A DNA stretch of 64,000 nucleotides from Arundinibacter roseus (GCF_004348825.1 NZ_SMJU01000010.1:124001-188000), one strand, 5' to 3'. Positions 26,273 through 36,119 are shown, numbered from the stretch's first letter. The notes: generated by a model from the letters alone, not told the origin. A program made the numbers and translations.

Positions 26273-28435
26273 TTATAAATCATCTTTGGTTACTTTGGCT
26301 TTTTTGGAAAGCATGATCTGCATTCCTACAAAAAAACTACGGTAACTCTGCGGGCCGATGGCATAGCGGGTTTTGCCATCGGGTGTGTAGCGGTAGGTAA
26401 ACACGTTGCGGGTATTGAGCAGATTGTCCACAGCCACGTACAAAACCGCAAAGTTTCCTTTGATGGACATAATTTTGCTGGCTGTAAAACTCAGGTTATG
26501 CACCGCCGGCGTCCGGTCGGCCAGGAACACTTCATTGTTAGGATTGTAGTACGGCCGACCGCTCGTATACGCGTAGGTAAAACCCGCACTCGTGGTCAGT
26601 TTTTCAAACCATCGCTTGGCCACCACACTTAGGTTATGGGTTGAAACGAAGGTAGGCGTGGCAGCAACTTCAAATTGTTCAGACAAACGGCGGGTGTCTA
26701 CCAGCGAATACGAAATCCAGTAATCCACATTTTTCAGTGTTTTCTGATCCCGCCAGAAAAAATCTACACCCTGCGCATAGCCCGAACCACCGTTAGTGGT
26801 TTGTCCCCACGGAAACCGATATGGATTGGCATCGAAAGGCTGATTTGTAATTTCCCGCACGAGCTGAGCGTAGTTTTTGTAATAGCCTTCAACCCGAAAC
26901 GTCCGTTTGTTTTTCATGATCTGATAATTCAAAATCAGGTGGTCTGCCCGTTCAAAATTGAGATTCGGATTTTGGTACAGATAGCGGTAGTCGGGATTTT
27001 GGTAAAACTGTCCGGCCGCGAGCGATACCTGACTATATTCACCCGTTTTGTAGGCAAATGAAAGCCTCGGCGCCAGATTGTACCGTCCCAGCAGCGACGA
27101 GTACTCGGCCCGCAACCCAATTCGCCCGGCAAAAGCACGAGTTACGTATACCTCCGCCTCGGCAAAGGTCGCCGCGTAGGTATCCCGCAAATCGTACGTC
27201 CGGTTATCCACGGCATTCCGAAGGTTGATTTGATGCACTTCTGCGCCAAACAATAGAGTGTTGCTGCCTTTCAGCTGATGCGTCAGCACGGTCCGGCCCT
27301 GAATACGCTCGTCGAACCGACCAAAATCATTTCCGTCAAAGGTCATATCATCTTCATTGCGGCTGTACGAAAAGCCACTCAGCAGGCTCCATTTGCCTTC
27401 GTTCCAGTGCGTAGAGTAAGTACTCGTGGTAAATGCATTGCGATTATGCAGGCCAATCTGCGTACGGGTTTCGCTGGCCAGCGGCGCCTGCGTGGTCATG
27501 CCCAGGCGGCTGTCGGAGTACATACCGTATACTTTCAATAGTCCGTTGGAAGACGTTTTGAGACGATACGTAAGCGAGGTTCCCGTAAATTCCGGCTCGC
27601 GCTGCCAGTCAATGGTTTGCCTGACTAGCGCAAATAGCGGTTTCAGATTTCCGTAGTAGGCCACTGCCGACAGCGACTGCCGCTCATCGGCTACATCATA
27701 ATTCAGTGCGGCATTGGCCATATTCAAACTTACGCCGAGGCCATTGTTGGCGGTTTTGTCGGTCGTATGCAGCAGCAGCACCGACGACAGCGCTTGTCCA
27801 TACTGCGCCGAATACCCCCCGGTACTGAACGCCGTTCCTTTAAACATAAAGGGATTGAACCGACCGCGTTGGTTGGCATCGGGCAGTGAGCTGAAAAACG
27901 GATTCTGAACAATCATGCCGTCGATTACTACCTTGGTTTCCTGTCCTGATCCTCCCCGTACAAATAATCCCTGCTGCTCGCCTACGCGCTGGGCACCGGG
28001 CAAAAATTGCATGGCTCCGGCAATATCTGCCAATGCTCCGGCAGTGGTAACGATGTCCAGCGGTTTGAGCATGGCCATTCGTTTTTCGTCCGAAGCCTCA
28101 AACGAACCTGCGGTAATAACCACTGTGTTGAGCTCATTGGCCATTTCGCGCAACACCACCGGAACCGAAATGGGTGTACCGACGAGCCGTAATTTTTTTT
28201 CGAAAGATTCGTAGCCTACAAAACTTACGCTCAATAGGACCGTGTCTTTTTCATACGTTGTAAATTGAAATTTACCTGACGAATCGGACGTTGCCCCGTC
28301 GTAGGTTCCTTTCAATAGTACATTGGCTCCTGGCAAAGCACGCCCTTTTTCACCGGTAATTTTTCCGCTCAGGATGGTTTGCGCCGGGAGCAGAATGGAA
28401 AGATGCAGGAGTACAAAAAGGTATAAAAATTTCAT
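26273..28435 (-). CDS. TonB-dependent receptor with carboxypeptidase-regulatory N-domain
   Basis: Outer-membrane TonB-driven transporter of 720 residues. The signal peptide is followed by a CarboxypepD_reg-like domain (about 20-105; SGKITGEKGRALPGANVLLKG, split as LSGKITGEKG and ALPGANVLLKG), then the plug (QFLPGAQRVGEQQGLFVRGG and IDGMIVQNPFF, the second shortened), then the beta-barrel (about 230-720). It ends FFVGMQIMLSKKAKVTKDDL, so the barrel's final strand is followed by a short charged tail. It is followed by the TPR gene and the kinase. The substrate is unknown, and no SusD-like partner is adjacent. Stretches of 28436-28667 before menB carry no gene. Confidence 0.93.
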   Translation of the reverse strand: MKFLYLFVLLHLSILLPAQTILSGKITGEKGRALPGANVLLKGTYDGATSDSSGKFQFTTYEKDTVLLSVSFVGYESFEKKLRLVGTPISVPVVLREMANELNTVVITAGSFEASDEKRMAMLKPLDIVTTAGALADIAGAMQFLPGAQRVGEQQGLFVRGGSGQETKVVIDGMIVQNPFFSSLPDANQRGRFNPFMFKGTAFSTGGYSAQYGQALSSVLLLHTTDKTANNGLGVSLNMANAALNYDVADERQSLSAVAYYGNLKPLFALVRQTIDWQREPEFTGTSLTYRLKTSSNGLLKVYGMYSDSRLGMTTQAPLASETRTQIGLHNRNAFTTSTYSTHWNEGKWSLLSGFSYSRNEDDMTFDGNDFGRFDERIQGRTVLTHQLKGSNTLLFGAEVHQINLRNAVDNRTYDLRDTYAATFAEAEVYVTRAFAGRIGLRAEYSSLLGRYNLAPRLSFAYKTGEYSQVSLAAGQFYQNPDYRYLYQNPNLNFERADHLILNYQIMKNKRTFRVEGYYKNYAQLVREITNQPFDANPYRFPWGQTTNGGSGYAQGVDFFWRDQKTLKNVDYWISYSLVDTRRLSEQFEVAATPTFVSTHNLSVVAKRWFEKLTTSAGFTYAYTSGRPYYNPNNEVFLADRTPAVHNLSFTASKIMSIKGNFAVLYVAVDNLLNTRNVFTYRYTPDGKTRYAIGPQSYRSFFVGMQIMLSKKAKVTKDDL

Positions 28436-28667
28436 GGCTGACAGATGTTTTGCTTGCTTGATGATACAAAACTATATCTGCATTACCACCACGGCACGTC
28501 AATTCTGACGAATCGCAGGGTTTTGATGGATGAAGGATAGATATTTTGGAGTGAATCGAGGAACTGGTTTTTAAAGTGGCAGACGCATAAGGTTTACAAA
28601 AGGTTCGTGCAAATTGAGACTCATTGTTTACTTTTAAGCTTTCAAGAAATAAAACCCGGAACCCGCT

Positions 28668-29507
28668 ATGAGTACTCAGGACTGGCAAATAGCCAAAGAA
28701 TACGAGGATATTACCTACAAAAAAAGAAACGGTGTGGCGCGCATCGCCTTCAACCGCCCCGACGTTCGGAATGCTTTCCGGCCCGGTACAGTCTTTGAAC
28801 TTCTGGATGCTTTTGATGATGCCCGAAACGATGGCAACATCGGTGTAGTGTTGCTGTCGGGCGAAGGTCCCGCCAAAGATGGCGTGTATGCCTTTTGCTC
28901 TGGCGGCGATCAGCGCTTTCGAGACAAAGGTGGCTACAAAGGTCAGGATGGCCTGGACCGGCTGAATATTCTGGAAGTACAGCGGCAGATTAGGTTCATG
29001 ACTAAGCCGGTTATTGCGGTGGTGCCCGGCTGGGCCGTAGGCGGCGGGCACAGCCTGCACGTGGTGTGCGACCTGACGCTTGCCAGCAAAGAACACGCAA
29101 TATTTAAACAAACCGATGCCAATGTAGCGAGCTACGATGCGGGCTATGGCTCGGCCTATCTTGCCCGGCAAATCGGACAAAAACGTGCCCGCGAGATTTT
29201 CTTTCTGGGCCGAAGCTACTCCGCTCAGGAGGCGTTCGAGATGGGTATGGTCAATGCTGTGGTACCGCACGAAGAGCTGGAAGAAACGGCTTACCAATGG
29301 GCACAGGAAATTCTCGAAAAAAGCCCAATGGCGATTCGTATGTTAAAATTTGCCTTTAATCTCGTGGATGATGGCATGGTAGGTCAGCAGATTTTTGCCG
29401 GGGAAGCCACCCGCCTGGGCTACATGACCGACGAAGCTCGCGAAGGACGGGACGCCTTTCTGGAAAAACGGAAACCCGGTTTTGATCAGTTTCCAAAATA
29501 TTCCTGA
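28668..29507 (+). CDS. menB: 1,4-Dihydroxy-2-naphthoyl-CoA synthase
   Basis: Crotonase-fold enzyme that closes the naphthoquinone ring from o-succinylbenzoyl-CoA in menaquinone synthesis. Clear signatures: RIAFNRPDVRNAFRPGTV, the CoA-site loop FCSGGDQRFRDKGGYKG, VVPGWAVGGGHSLH and SYDAGYGSAYLARQIGQK. The 279 residues match the family. No other men genes are in the window, so it is a lone gene here. The frame on the minus strand at 28350-29297 is only a shadow. Confidence 0.96.
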   Translation: MSTQDWQIAKEYEDITYKKRNGVARIAFNRPDVRNAFRPGTVFELLDAFDDARNDGNIGVVLLSGEGPAKDGVYAFCSGGDQRFRDKGGYKGQDGLDRLNILEVQRQIRFMTKPVIAVVPGWAVGGGHSLHVVCDLTLASKEHAIFKQTDANVASYDAGYGSAYLARQIGQKRAREIFFLGRSYSAQEAFEMGMVNAVVPHEELEETAYQWAQEILEKSPMAIRMLKFAFNLVDDGMVGQQIFAGEATRLGYMTDEAREGRDAFLEKRKPGFDQFPKYS

Positions 29508-29536
29508 AACAGTTTAATCAACGAGCAAGTCAAAAC

Positions 29537-29594
29537 AAAAACGCTGCACAAATCGCCGGTTTGGATATCCCAGGGCGATTTGTGCAGCGTTTTT
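29537..29594. terminator. Bidirectional terminator between menB and deoC
   Basis: Perfect 21-bp arms, AAAAACGCTGCACAAATCGCC (written here as AAAAACGCTG then CACAAATCGCC; 29537-29557) and its complement (29574-29594), with a 16-base loop and T-run. It separates the convergent menB and deoC genes. Confidence 0.92.
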
Positions 29595-29620
29595 TAGTGA
29601 AAATTAAAAATCAGATTTGC

Positions 29621-30379
29621 TTAGTAACCGGGCGTATCATCAAAAGGTGGAGCCTCAGCACTCAGCTCGTTGGTATAGCGCCTTTTGGCGTCTTCCAGCA
29701 TGGACACCGTTGCGGTGGCACCTACCCGGGTAACGCCCCACTCGCGAACACGCAGCAGATCATCCAGGCTACGCACCCCTCCGGCGGCTTTTACCTGCAC
29801 CTGCGGAGCGCTGTGGAGTCGCATCAATTTCAGGTCATGCTCTACGGCGCCCAAATAGCCATACCGGCCGTCATCACCCTTTACAAATCCGTAGCCCGTG
29901 GAGGTTTTTACAAAATCGGCCCCTGCTTCGCTACACAACTCACACAACTTTATCTTGTAGGAATCTTCCGGCAAATAATCATTTTCAAAAATCACTTTTA
30001 CAATTGCCCCGTTGGCGTGAGACGCCTGCGTAATTTCCTTTATCTCGTCAAACACATAGCTCCAATCTTGTTGCAATACCTTGCCAATCGTCACCACCAT
30101 GTCGATTTCCGTAGCACCATCGCGGCAAGCCTGAATCGTTTCGGCGAGTTTTATACTGATACTACTACTGCCATGTGGAAACCCAATCACCGTACCCACG
30201 GCAACATCAGAGCCTTCCAGCCACTGAACGGCATCGGCTACTGCATAGGGTTTTATGCACACAGAAGCTACGTCATACGTTCGGGCAATGTCACATCCTT
30301 TGCGGAGATCGAAGTCGGTCATTGTGGGATGAAGCAACGAATGATCGATCATTTTGGCAAGCTCTCGAATGATATTCAT
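29621..30379 (-). CDS. deoC: Deoxyribose-phosphate aldolase
   Basis: Class I aldolase splitting 2-deoxyribose 5-phosphate into glyceraldehyde 3-phosphate and acetaldehyde in deoxynucleoside catabolism. The Schiff-base lysine lies in GADFVKTSTGYG, and the proton-relay lysine in VKAAGGVRSLDDLL. The length of 252 residues is normal. The ATG at 30379 lies 23 bases after the stop of the GntR-type gene, so the two are probably cotranscribed. Confidence 0.96.
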   Translation of the reverse strand: MNIIRELAKMIDHSLLHPTMTDFDLRKGCDIARTYDVASVCIKPYAVADAVQWLEGSDVAVGTVIGFPHGSSSISIKLAETIQACRDGATEIDMVVTIGKVLQQDWSYVFDEIKEITQASHANGAIVKVIFENDYLPEDSYKIKLCELCSEAGADFVKTSTGYGFVKGDDGRYGYLGAVEHDLKLMRLHSAPQVQVKAAGGVRSLDDLLRVREWGVTRVGATATVSMLEDAKRRYTNELSAEAPPFDDTPGY

Positions 30380-30402
30380 GGGAGTAAATTCTTTTTTGGT
30401 GG

Positions 30403-31110
30403 TTATTGATAGTTGCTAATGGTATATTTTTCGGTATTGGCAAACAGCAGGCTATACAAGTAATAATCAGGCACGCTCGTATGGTAACGCCGGTAAATCT
30501 GCACGAGCGGGGTAAGCGGCTTTACTTTTAGCAAAAAAGCAATCACTTCGTCGGCAACAACGGCCCGGATATCCTGTTCGTAACTTATGACATCTATCTG
30601 ATAGCGAACGCTTAGCGTTTTAAAAAAAGATCCATCCAGCAAAGGTTCACTACAAAATGTATCAAGGCCGTGGTTGGGCAAAAAACTATGTTCGAGCAAT
30701 ACCGGATACTGATCCACAAACCGGACTCGCTCAAAAGTAATGCACCCCGTTTCCTGTTCCTTTGGGGAAAGTTTATAGAAAAAACGGTCGGGCCAGGGCA
30801 TGGCATGCGGCGCCCGCAGCATCATGGTTTTGGCCTCAAACTCTGTGCCCACAACTTCCGAGAAACCCTTGAATGACAATAGCCCCAACGACTTGCGTGA
30901 GGCACTCACGAGGCTGCCCTTGCCTTTTATTTTTTGAATATATCCTTCATTTGAAAGTTCTGTCAATGCCCGTCGAACGGTCATCCGTGCAATTTTATGT
31001 TTAGTACTAAGCTCGTTTTCAGAGGGCAACAGGTCACCTTCCTTAAATTGTCCTACCTGAATCTGACTTTTGAGGAGTGCATATAGCCGTTGATAATGGG
31101 CTGGTTCCAT
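30403..31110 (-). CDS. GntR/HutC-family transcriptional regulator
   Basis: Residues 5-70 are a GntR winged helix (GQFKEGDLLPSENELSTKHK, RALTELSNEGYIQKIKGKGS). Residues 80-235 form a UTRA effector domain (LLSFKGFSEVVG, FKLSP-like FYKLSPKEQE, FERVRF, YRRYHTS). It precedes deoC with 23 bases between, so it may regulate deoC and respond to a sugar phosphate or nucleoside; the ligand is not evident. The ATG at 31110 gives MEPAHYQRLY, the usual GntR start; the frame to 31197 is rejected. Confidence 0.88.
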   Translation of the reverse strand: MEPAHYQRLYALLKSQIQVGQFKEGDLLPSENELSTKHKIARMTVRRALTELSNEGYIQKIKGKGSLVSASRKSLGLLSFKGFSEVVGTEFEAKTMMLRAPHAMPWPDRFFYKLSPKEQETGCITFERVRFVDQYPVLLEHSFLPNHGLDTFCSEPLLDGSFFKTLSVRYQIDVISYEQDIRAVVADEVIAFLLKVKPLTPLVQIYRRYHTSVPDYYLYSLLFANTEKYTISNYQ

Positions 31111-31366
31111 GAGTAAAGGTTGTTTAAGTATGCGATAGTAAGGATTAATTCTTGTATATACAAGGTAAAATATCCTGACTTTTGTGCATTTTACCACTTT
31201 TTATGTGAAAAATCAATTACGGCATACTAATTGGTAATATTGAATCACTAAACGGGAATATCAGTTGTAACCAACTATCTATAAGTGAGATATAGAAAAC
31301 AAATACACTTACATATCTATACAGGATACATGGTATCAAATTTTGTTTGCGAGCTAACAGGAGCGA

Positions 31367-34300
31367 TTACCCATTGTTCGGAATTTCGATTGGAACCTCC
31401 AATCCTTTTCCGGGTGCAGAAAACCATTGTATTTTACCTCCCAAAATGGAAACTCTGGACTCAATGTTATGAATACCAAGCCCTTTACTCGCATTGGAAT
31501 ACACAAATCCTTTGCCATTATCGGAGTAAAAAAAGGAGATAGAATCGCCTGACGGAATAACCGAAATCGTAATTTCGCTGGCTTCTGAGTGTTTGAGACT
31601 GTTATTCAACAGCTCCTGCGTAATGCGATAGAGGCCAATTTCGATGGATTCGGGAAGTTGTTCGGGAAGTTTGCGGCACTCAAAGGTGACGTGAATCTGC
31701 TCGGCTGCATTGATTTTCGACACCAATTCTTCTACTGCCGCGGCGTAGCCATATTGTTCGAGCGTTCGCGGACTGAGCTCTCGCAAAAGTCGCCGGATAT
31801 CAACCAGCGAAATATGAATAATATCAAACACTTCTTTTTTCAAGCGGTCTGCTTCCGGGCTCTCTTTCAGGTAATTGGTGAGAGAAGAGATGTAAAGTTT
31901 CAGCGTTGCCAGGCGTGAGCCTACCTCATCGTGCAGATCCTGCGCAATGCTTTTCCGTTCCTGCTCCTGCGCATCCAATATAATTTTCAGCCGTTCTTTT
32001 TGTTTCTTACTGATCCGGCGCAGGCGGCCCTGCGCCACAACGAAAGTTCCTCCCGCAATACCAAGCAGATACAACGCCGAAAACCACCACGTGCGCCAGA
32101 AGGGAGGCCTGATCGTGATGTATAGTTTACGACCACGGTCGTTCCAGACACCGTCCCGATTGGCCGATTTTACCGTAAATACATAGTTTCCCGGCGAGAG
32201 ATTAGCATAGCGCACGTAGGTACGATCACCGGCATTTACCCACCCCTGATCCTGCCCTTCGAGGAAATATTTGTAGTAATTTTTCCCATTACTATAATAG
32301 TCGATCGAGGTAAATTCCAGAGAAAAAGTACTCTGATTATGATTGAGTGTAATAAGATTCATTTCGTCCACGTAACCGGTAGACTGAAAGGGTTCTTCGT
32401 TAACCCTGAAATTAAAAAAATGGATGCGGGGCTGGTACGAAAGTGTTTGGAATTGTCTGGGATAGAAATAATTAACTCCCTTCACTCCTCCAAAATAACA
32501 CTCGCCCGAGCGTGTCTGAAAAAATGCATTTCCGTTATATTCATAGCCTTGCAGGCCGTCTGTGAGGTCAAAGTTTCGGATGAGCCCGGTGGTACTATTC
32601 AGGCTCGAAATTCCGTGATTGGTACTCATGAAAACATTCCCGTCTTTCCCGATTACAACCCCATATATATAAGAATTGACCAGTCCGTCGGCTTCGTCAT
32701 ATAGTTTATACTTGCGGGAATTGCGGTGAAATGCTACGAGACCTTTCTCCGTACAAATCCAAAGCAGCCCCCGGGCTTGATCCTCACGAATCGCATTGAT
32801 GTTGAAATTAGTTAACCCCTCATAAATTTTCTCCCAGGTATCTCCCTGAATTTTGTAGGCATACAGGCGATCAAAATAGGATCCTAACCAGAGTATCCCC
32901 TGATGATCAATGAAGGTTGAAAAAATATTTTGGTCAGTCAGATACGGAACCCGGATGTATGAAGCATCTTTTGGATCAAAAATCCACATGCCGAGCTGCG
33001 TTCCGAGCAAGAGCCTGTGGTCGGGAAGTTCTACAATATTGCGGGTATAGATTCTTGTTCCCGGATCCTGATTATACAAAAACCGCTTAAAATCTTTCGT
33101 TTTAGGATCAAACAGCAGGAGTCCGCCATAGGTCCCAATCCACATGAGCTTCCGGCTGTCACGAAAAATAAATTTCAGAATATTATGTTCATCTGTAAAA
33201 TACCGGGCTTCAATACTTTCTTTTTGACGGTTAAAAATATCGAGTCCGCCTTCGGTACCGAGCCAAATCCGGCCTTCGGCATCTTCCCCAATGCTGCGGA
33301 TGGAGAGGTCGCTGAGGTTTCGTTCGGGTCGGGTTGGGTCAGGCTGACCAAAGTAGCCAAACATGGAAGCATTAGGAACAATCTTGACCAGTCCGTCCGG
33401 ATCTGAGTTGGCCCAAATAATGCCCGAGTTGTCAACATATACCCGATAAAATTCATAGTTTTCAAAGCTTTCGGGAGAATTGATGCGATGATTAACCTCC
33501 CTGAATTTCTGACTTTTTTTATCAAAAATCCATAATCCATTGCGCTGCGTACCGATCCACAGCTGCTCGTTATGATCTTCCGCCAGGCTAAATACATCCC
33601 CCAGTTTATCAGGTTGCTGCGGATGGGTTGCGTCAAATATCTGATGTTTCTGCGCCTGATGATCAAAGCGCACCAGGCCACGGTCGGTGCCCAGCCAGGC
33701 AATATTATTTTTGTCGATTACAAAGGAATATACGTTAAATGGTTCTCCGTATTCATTCCGAAGGTGGTCGGTAAAATAGTAGTGATAAGTCTTTTCCTGA
33801 ATATCAAACCGAACCAGGCCTTTGGCATATTGCAGCCAAACATCTCCAAACGTAGTATAGGTGGTCCAGTCTACATAGTCAAAATCCCGGTTGATGTACG
33901 CATATTTTCCCAATTGCCGCAGTTTGCGGGTTTTGAAATTATAGGTCATAATCCCCTCGCCTTCCGAAGTAAACCAGAGCTCTTCTTTGGTAGCATAAAA
34001 GGGAGAGGTACGCCGTTTGTGAGGAGACGTTTTGATAAGAAAGAACCGATCTTTGGAGCGCTCGTAGCAGTTGAGCCCTTCTTCGGAACCTACCCAGATA
34101 TTTCCGCTTTTATCTTCTACAATCCCGGCAATGTTTACCCCTTTGAGCGAATACGGATTACGGGCATCGGGTTTATAGACACGAAAATGATGCCCATCAA
34201 AGCGATTGACACCATCCTGTGTACCTAACCATAAAAACCCGCGCGAGTCTTTCAGCATATGGTAAGGCGAGCTCTGCGAAAGCCCGTCCTTAACCGTCAG

Positions 34301-34396
34301 ATGCTGAATTTGCATGGGTTGTGCCCATAACCCGGGTGCCAGCAGTGCCACAAAAGCAAGCAGGTACGTGAGCTTTATGTTTTTGCTTTGTATCAC
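31367..34396 (-). CDS. Two-component propeller sensor histidine kinase, no receiver or HTH domain
   Basis: A 1009-residue sensor. The signal peptide (YLLAFVALLAPGLWAQ) exports about 700 residues of beta-propeller repeats (phrases such as LWLGTQDGVNRFD, IWVGSEEGLNCYE, IWLGTEGGLDIFN) and a Y_Y_Y domain (FLEGQDQGWVNAGDRTYVRYANL; shortened). One membrane segment lies near residue 770. The cytoplasmic kinase is HisKA_3 type: EQERKSIAQDLHDEVGSRLA carries the His, then LYRITQELLNNSLKH and FSDNGKGF-like FYSDNGKGFVYS. The start is a GTG at 34396, because no ATG precedes the signal peptide. Unlike SusR-type hybrids it ends after the ATPase domain, and no response-regulator gene is next to it. Confidence 0.9.
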   Translation of the reverse strand: MIQSKNIKLTYLLAFVALLAPGLWAQPMQIQHLTVKDGLSQSSPYHMLKDSRGFLWLGTQDGVNRFDGHHFRVYKPDARNPYSLKGVNIAGIVEDKSGNIWVGSEEGLNCYERSKDRFFLIKTSPHKRRTSPFYATKEELWFTSEGEGIMTYNFKTRKLRQLGKYAYINRDFDYVDWTTYTTFGDVWLQYAKGLVRFDIQEKTYHYYFTDHLRNEYGEPFNVYSFVIDKNNIAWLGTDRGLVRFDHQAQKHQIFDATHPQQPDKLGDVFSLAEDHNEQLWIGTQRNGLWIFDKKSQKFREVNHRINSPESFENYEFYRVYVDNSGIIWANSDPDGLVKIVPNASMFGYFGQPDPTRPERNLSDLSIRSIGEDAEGRIWLGTEGGLDIFNRQKESIEARYFTDEHNILKFIFRDSRKLMWIGTYGGLLLFDPKTKDFKRFLYNQDPGTRIYTRNIVELPDHRLLLGTQLGMWIFDPKDASYIRVPYLTDQNIFSTFIDHQGILWLGSYFDRLYAYKIQGDTWEKIYEGLTNFNINAIREDQARGLLWICTEKGLVAFHRNSRKYKLYDEADGLVNSYIYGVVIGKDGNVFMSTNHGISSLNSTTGLIRNFDLTDGLQGYEYNGNAFFQTRSGECYFGGVKGVNYFYPRQFQTLSYQPRIHFFNFRVNEEPFQSTGYVDEMNLITLNHNQSTFSLEFTSIDYYSNGKNYYKYFLEGQDQGWVNAGDRTYVRYANLSPGNYVFTVKSANRDGVWNDRGRKLYITIRPPFWRTWWFSALYLLGIAGGTFVVAQGRLRRISKKQKERLKIILDAQEQERKSIAQDLHDEVGSRLATLKLYISSLTNYLKESPEADRLKKEVFDIIHISLVDIRRLLRELSPRTLEQYGYAAAVEELVSKINAAEQIHVTFECRKLPEQLPESIEIGLYRITQELLNNSLKHSEASEITISVIPSGDSISFFYSDNGKGFVYSNASKGLGIHNIESRVSILGGKIQWFSAPGKGLEVPIEIPNNG

Positions 34397-34432
34397 TCAG
34401 GGGATGAGGATTTTGTAGAAATAAATTAGCCC

Positions 34433-35056
34433 TTATAACTCCTGCACCATAATTTTTTTCCAGCGAACCTTAATTCCTCCTCCATCATGAATTTGCAGGG
34501 CAATGGAGCCATTGGCTGCCGCTATTTTTTCGTCTTCAAAATCTACCATCGGATGTCCGTTTAGCCAGGTTTGTACACGGCCACCTTCTACCCGAATCCG
34601 CAGGTCGTTCCACTCACCCATTTTGAGGTGAATTTCCTCAGCGTCCGGAATTTGTTTCAGCCATCCACGACCATACGATTCGTAGACGCCGCCGGTATCA
34701 TGATTCGGCGGAGCCACCTCCACCTGCCAGCCACTCACACGCGTACCTTCGAAAGTAGAACGAAAAAATACGCCGCTATTGCCATTGGCTTCCTGCTTAA
34801 ATTGTAAACTGAGGTCAAAATTTTTGTAAAATTTTTCGGTTGCCAGATAACCGTACTGTTTGTCGGGTCCGCTTTCGCAAATCAGCTCGCCGTTTTGGAC
34901 GTACCATTTTTCGGTCCCCTGGATTTTCCATCCTTTTAAATCCTTGCCGTTGAACAACTTAACCGCCTTTTTAGCAGGTTTATCCGGCGTACTTTCTGCC
35001 AGCACAATACAAGAGAAGAGCAGGGCGAGCCCAAGAATTAAACTACATTTTTTCAT
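34433..35056 (-). CDS. Secreted DUF1080 (3-keto-disaccharide hydrolase-like) protein
   Basis: 207 residues. The signal peptide (SLILGLALLFSCIVLAES) precedes one concanavalin-like DUF1080 domain: LFNGKDLKGWKIQGTEKWYVQNGELICE (shortened: LFNGKDLKGWKI, WYVQNGELICE), FKQEANGNSGVFFRST and the end IQIHDGGGIKVRWKKIMVQEL (shortened). Members hydrolyse 3-keto-glycosides or bind glycans, in the periplasm or outside. The kinase gene follows after 36 bases on the same strand, so they may be cotranscribed. Confidence 0.85.
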   Translation of the reverse strand: MKKCSLILGLALLFSCIVLAESTPDKPAKKAVKLFNGKDLKGWKIQGTEKWYVQNGELICESGPDKQYGYLATEKFYKNFDLSLQFKQEANGNSGVFFRSTFEGTRVSGWQVEVAPPNHDTGGVYESYGRGWLKQIPDAEEIHLKMGEWNDLRIRVEGGRVQTWLNGHPMVDFEDEKIAAANGSIALQIHDGGGIKVRWKKIMVQEL

Positions 35057-35168
35057 AAGTTTAGGAATTTTTGTTTAATGTTTTTCTCTAAAAATTCAAC
35101 AAGATTAACAACAATTAACTCAAAGTTCAGTTATTATGGTGATTTATCAACTAAAACCAGACTAAGTT

Positions 35169-36119
35169 ATGAAAAAAGTGAGTGTGTTTTCCCGCTACAT
35201 CGGGAAGTTGGCCCTGATGGGGTTGCTGGTAGGAATGGTATCGGCATGTAAAGACGATGAGGAAGAGGTAGCTCCCATGACCATTACAGATGTTGTATTG
35301 ACCAATAACGATTTTACAATCCTTCGGGCTGCCGTTCAACATGCAGGTTTGGCCGATGCCCTTCGCACCGGAACTTTAACCGTTTTTGCTCCAAATGATG
35401 CTGCATTCAATGCCTCAGGTTTTGCCGACGCAGCTGCCATTACTGCTTTGCCTGCCGCTACGGTTCGCGGAATTCTGGAATATCATGTCCTGGGAAGTAC
35501 TGTTCGTTCTGCGGACATTCAAACTGCCGACAATCAGTCGGTGCCTACGTTGGCTACTACACCGGTGTACGTGACCAAGAATGCCGCTGGCGTGTCTGTT
35601 AATGGTGCTACCGTTACGGCAGCTGACATCAGTGCGGACAATGGGGTGATCCATGTGATCAATCGAGTGCTGTTGCCTCCCAGCCAAAATCTGCTGGAAG
35701 TAGTGCAGGGAAACAGTAATTTCACGCTATTGCTCGCTGCGGCCACGCGTGCTGCACAGGGAAATCCAGTAGTTTTGCAGGCTCTGACTTCCGATGCATC
35801 GGCCTTTACGGTTTTTGCACCAACCAATCAGGCGTTTATTGCGGCAGGTTTTCCTGACGAAGCAGCGCTGAATGCTGTGCCCGCAGAAACATTGGCAAAT
35901 ATCATTTTGTACCACGTAGTACCGGGTCGGGTATTCTCCACGAACCTTGCTGCCGGAAATGTAACTACCGCAGCTACGCTGCCTGTTGCCATTAATGTAT
36001 CAAACGGCGTAACTGTAACCGGAACGGGCAATGGCACACAGGGCGCGACTGTCACTACGGCCAATGTACTTGCGAGCAATGGCGTTGTACACATCATTGA
36101 CCGCGTGTTGCTTCCGTAA
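35169..36119 (+). CDS. Lipoprotein with two fasciclin (FAS1) domains
   Basis: 316-residue cell-surface or periplasmic lipoprotein. The lipobox VSAC puts the lipidated cysteine at residue 27, followed by an acidic KDDEEE stretch, which in Bacteroidota favours surface export. Two FAS1 domains occupy about 38-165 and 175-316. Each has the TVFAPNDAAF/TVFAPTNQAF motif, a YHVL/YHVV motif and a closing VHVINRVLLP/VHIIDRVLLP strand. FAS1 domains mediate adhesion. A strong terminator follows, so the gene is monocistronic. Confidence 0.92.
   Translation: MKKVSVFSRYIGKLALMGLLVGMVSACKDDEEEVAPMTITDVVLTNNDFTILRAAVQHAGLADALRTGTLTVFAPNDAAFNASGFADAAAITALPAATVRGILEYHVLGSTVRSADIQTADNQSVPTLATTPVYVTKNAAGVSVNGATVTAADISADNGVIHVINRVLLPPSQNLLEVVQGNSNFTLLLAAATRAAQGNPVVLQALTSDASAFTVFAPTNQAFIAAGFPDEAALNAVPAETLANIILYHVVPGRVFSTNLAAGNVTTAATLPVAINVSNGVTVTGTGNGTQGATVTTANVLASNGVVHIIDRVLLP

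Noticed and set aside
28350-29297. Minus-strand frame of 315 residues opposite menB
   Set aside because: Shadow of menB; no start context, signal or motif, and menB on the plus strand is certain.
29561-30409. Plus-strand frame of 282 residues opposite deoC
   Set aside because: Shadow of deoC, whose Schiff-base lysine region is unmistakable on the minus strand.
33572-34228. Plus-strand frame of 218 residues opposite the propeller kinase
   Set aside because: Shadow of the beta-propeller coding sequence without any recognisable feature.
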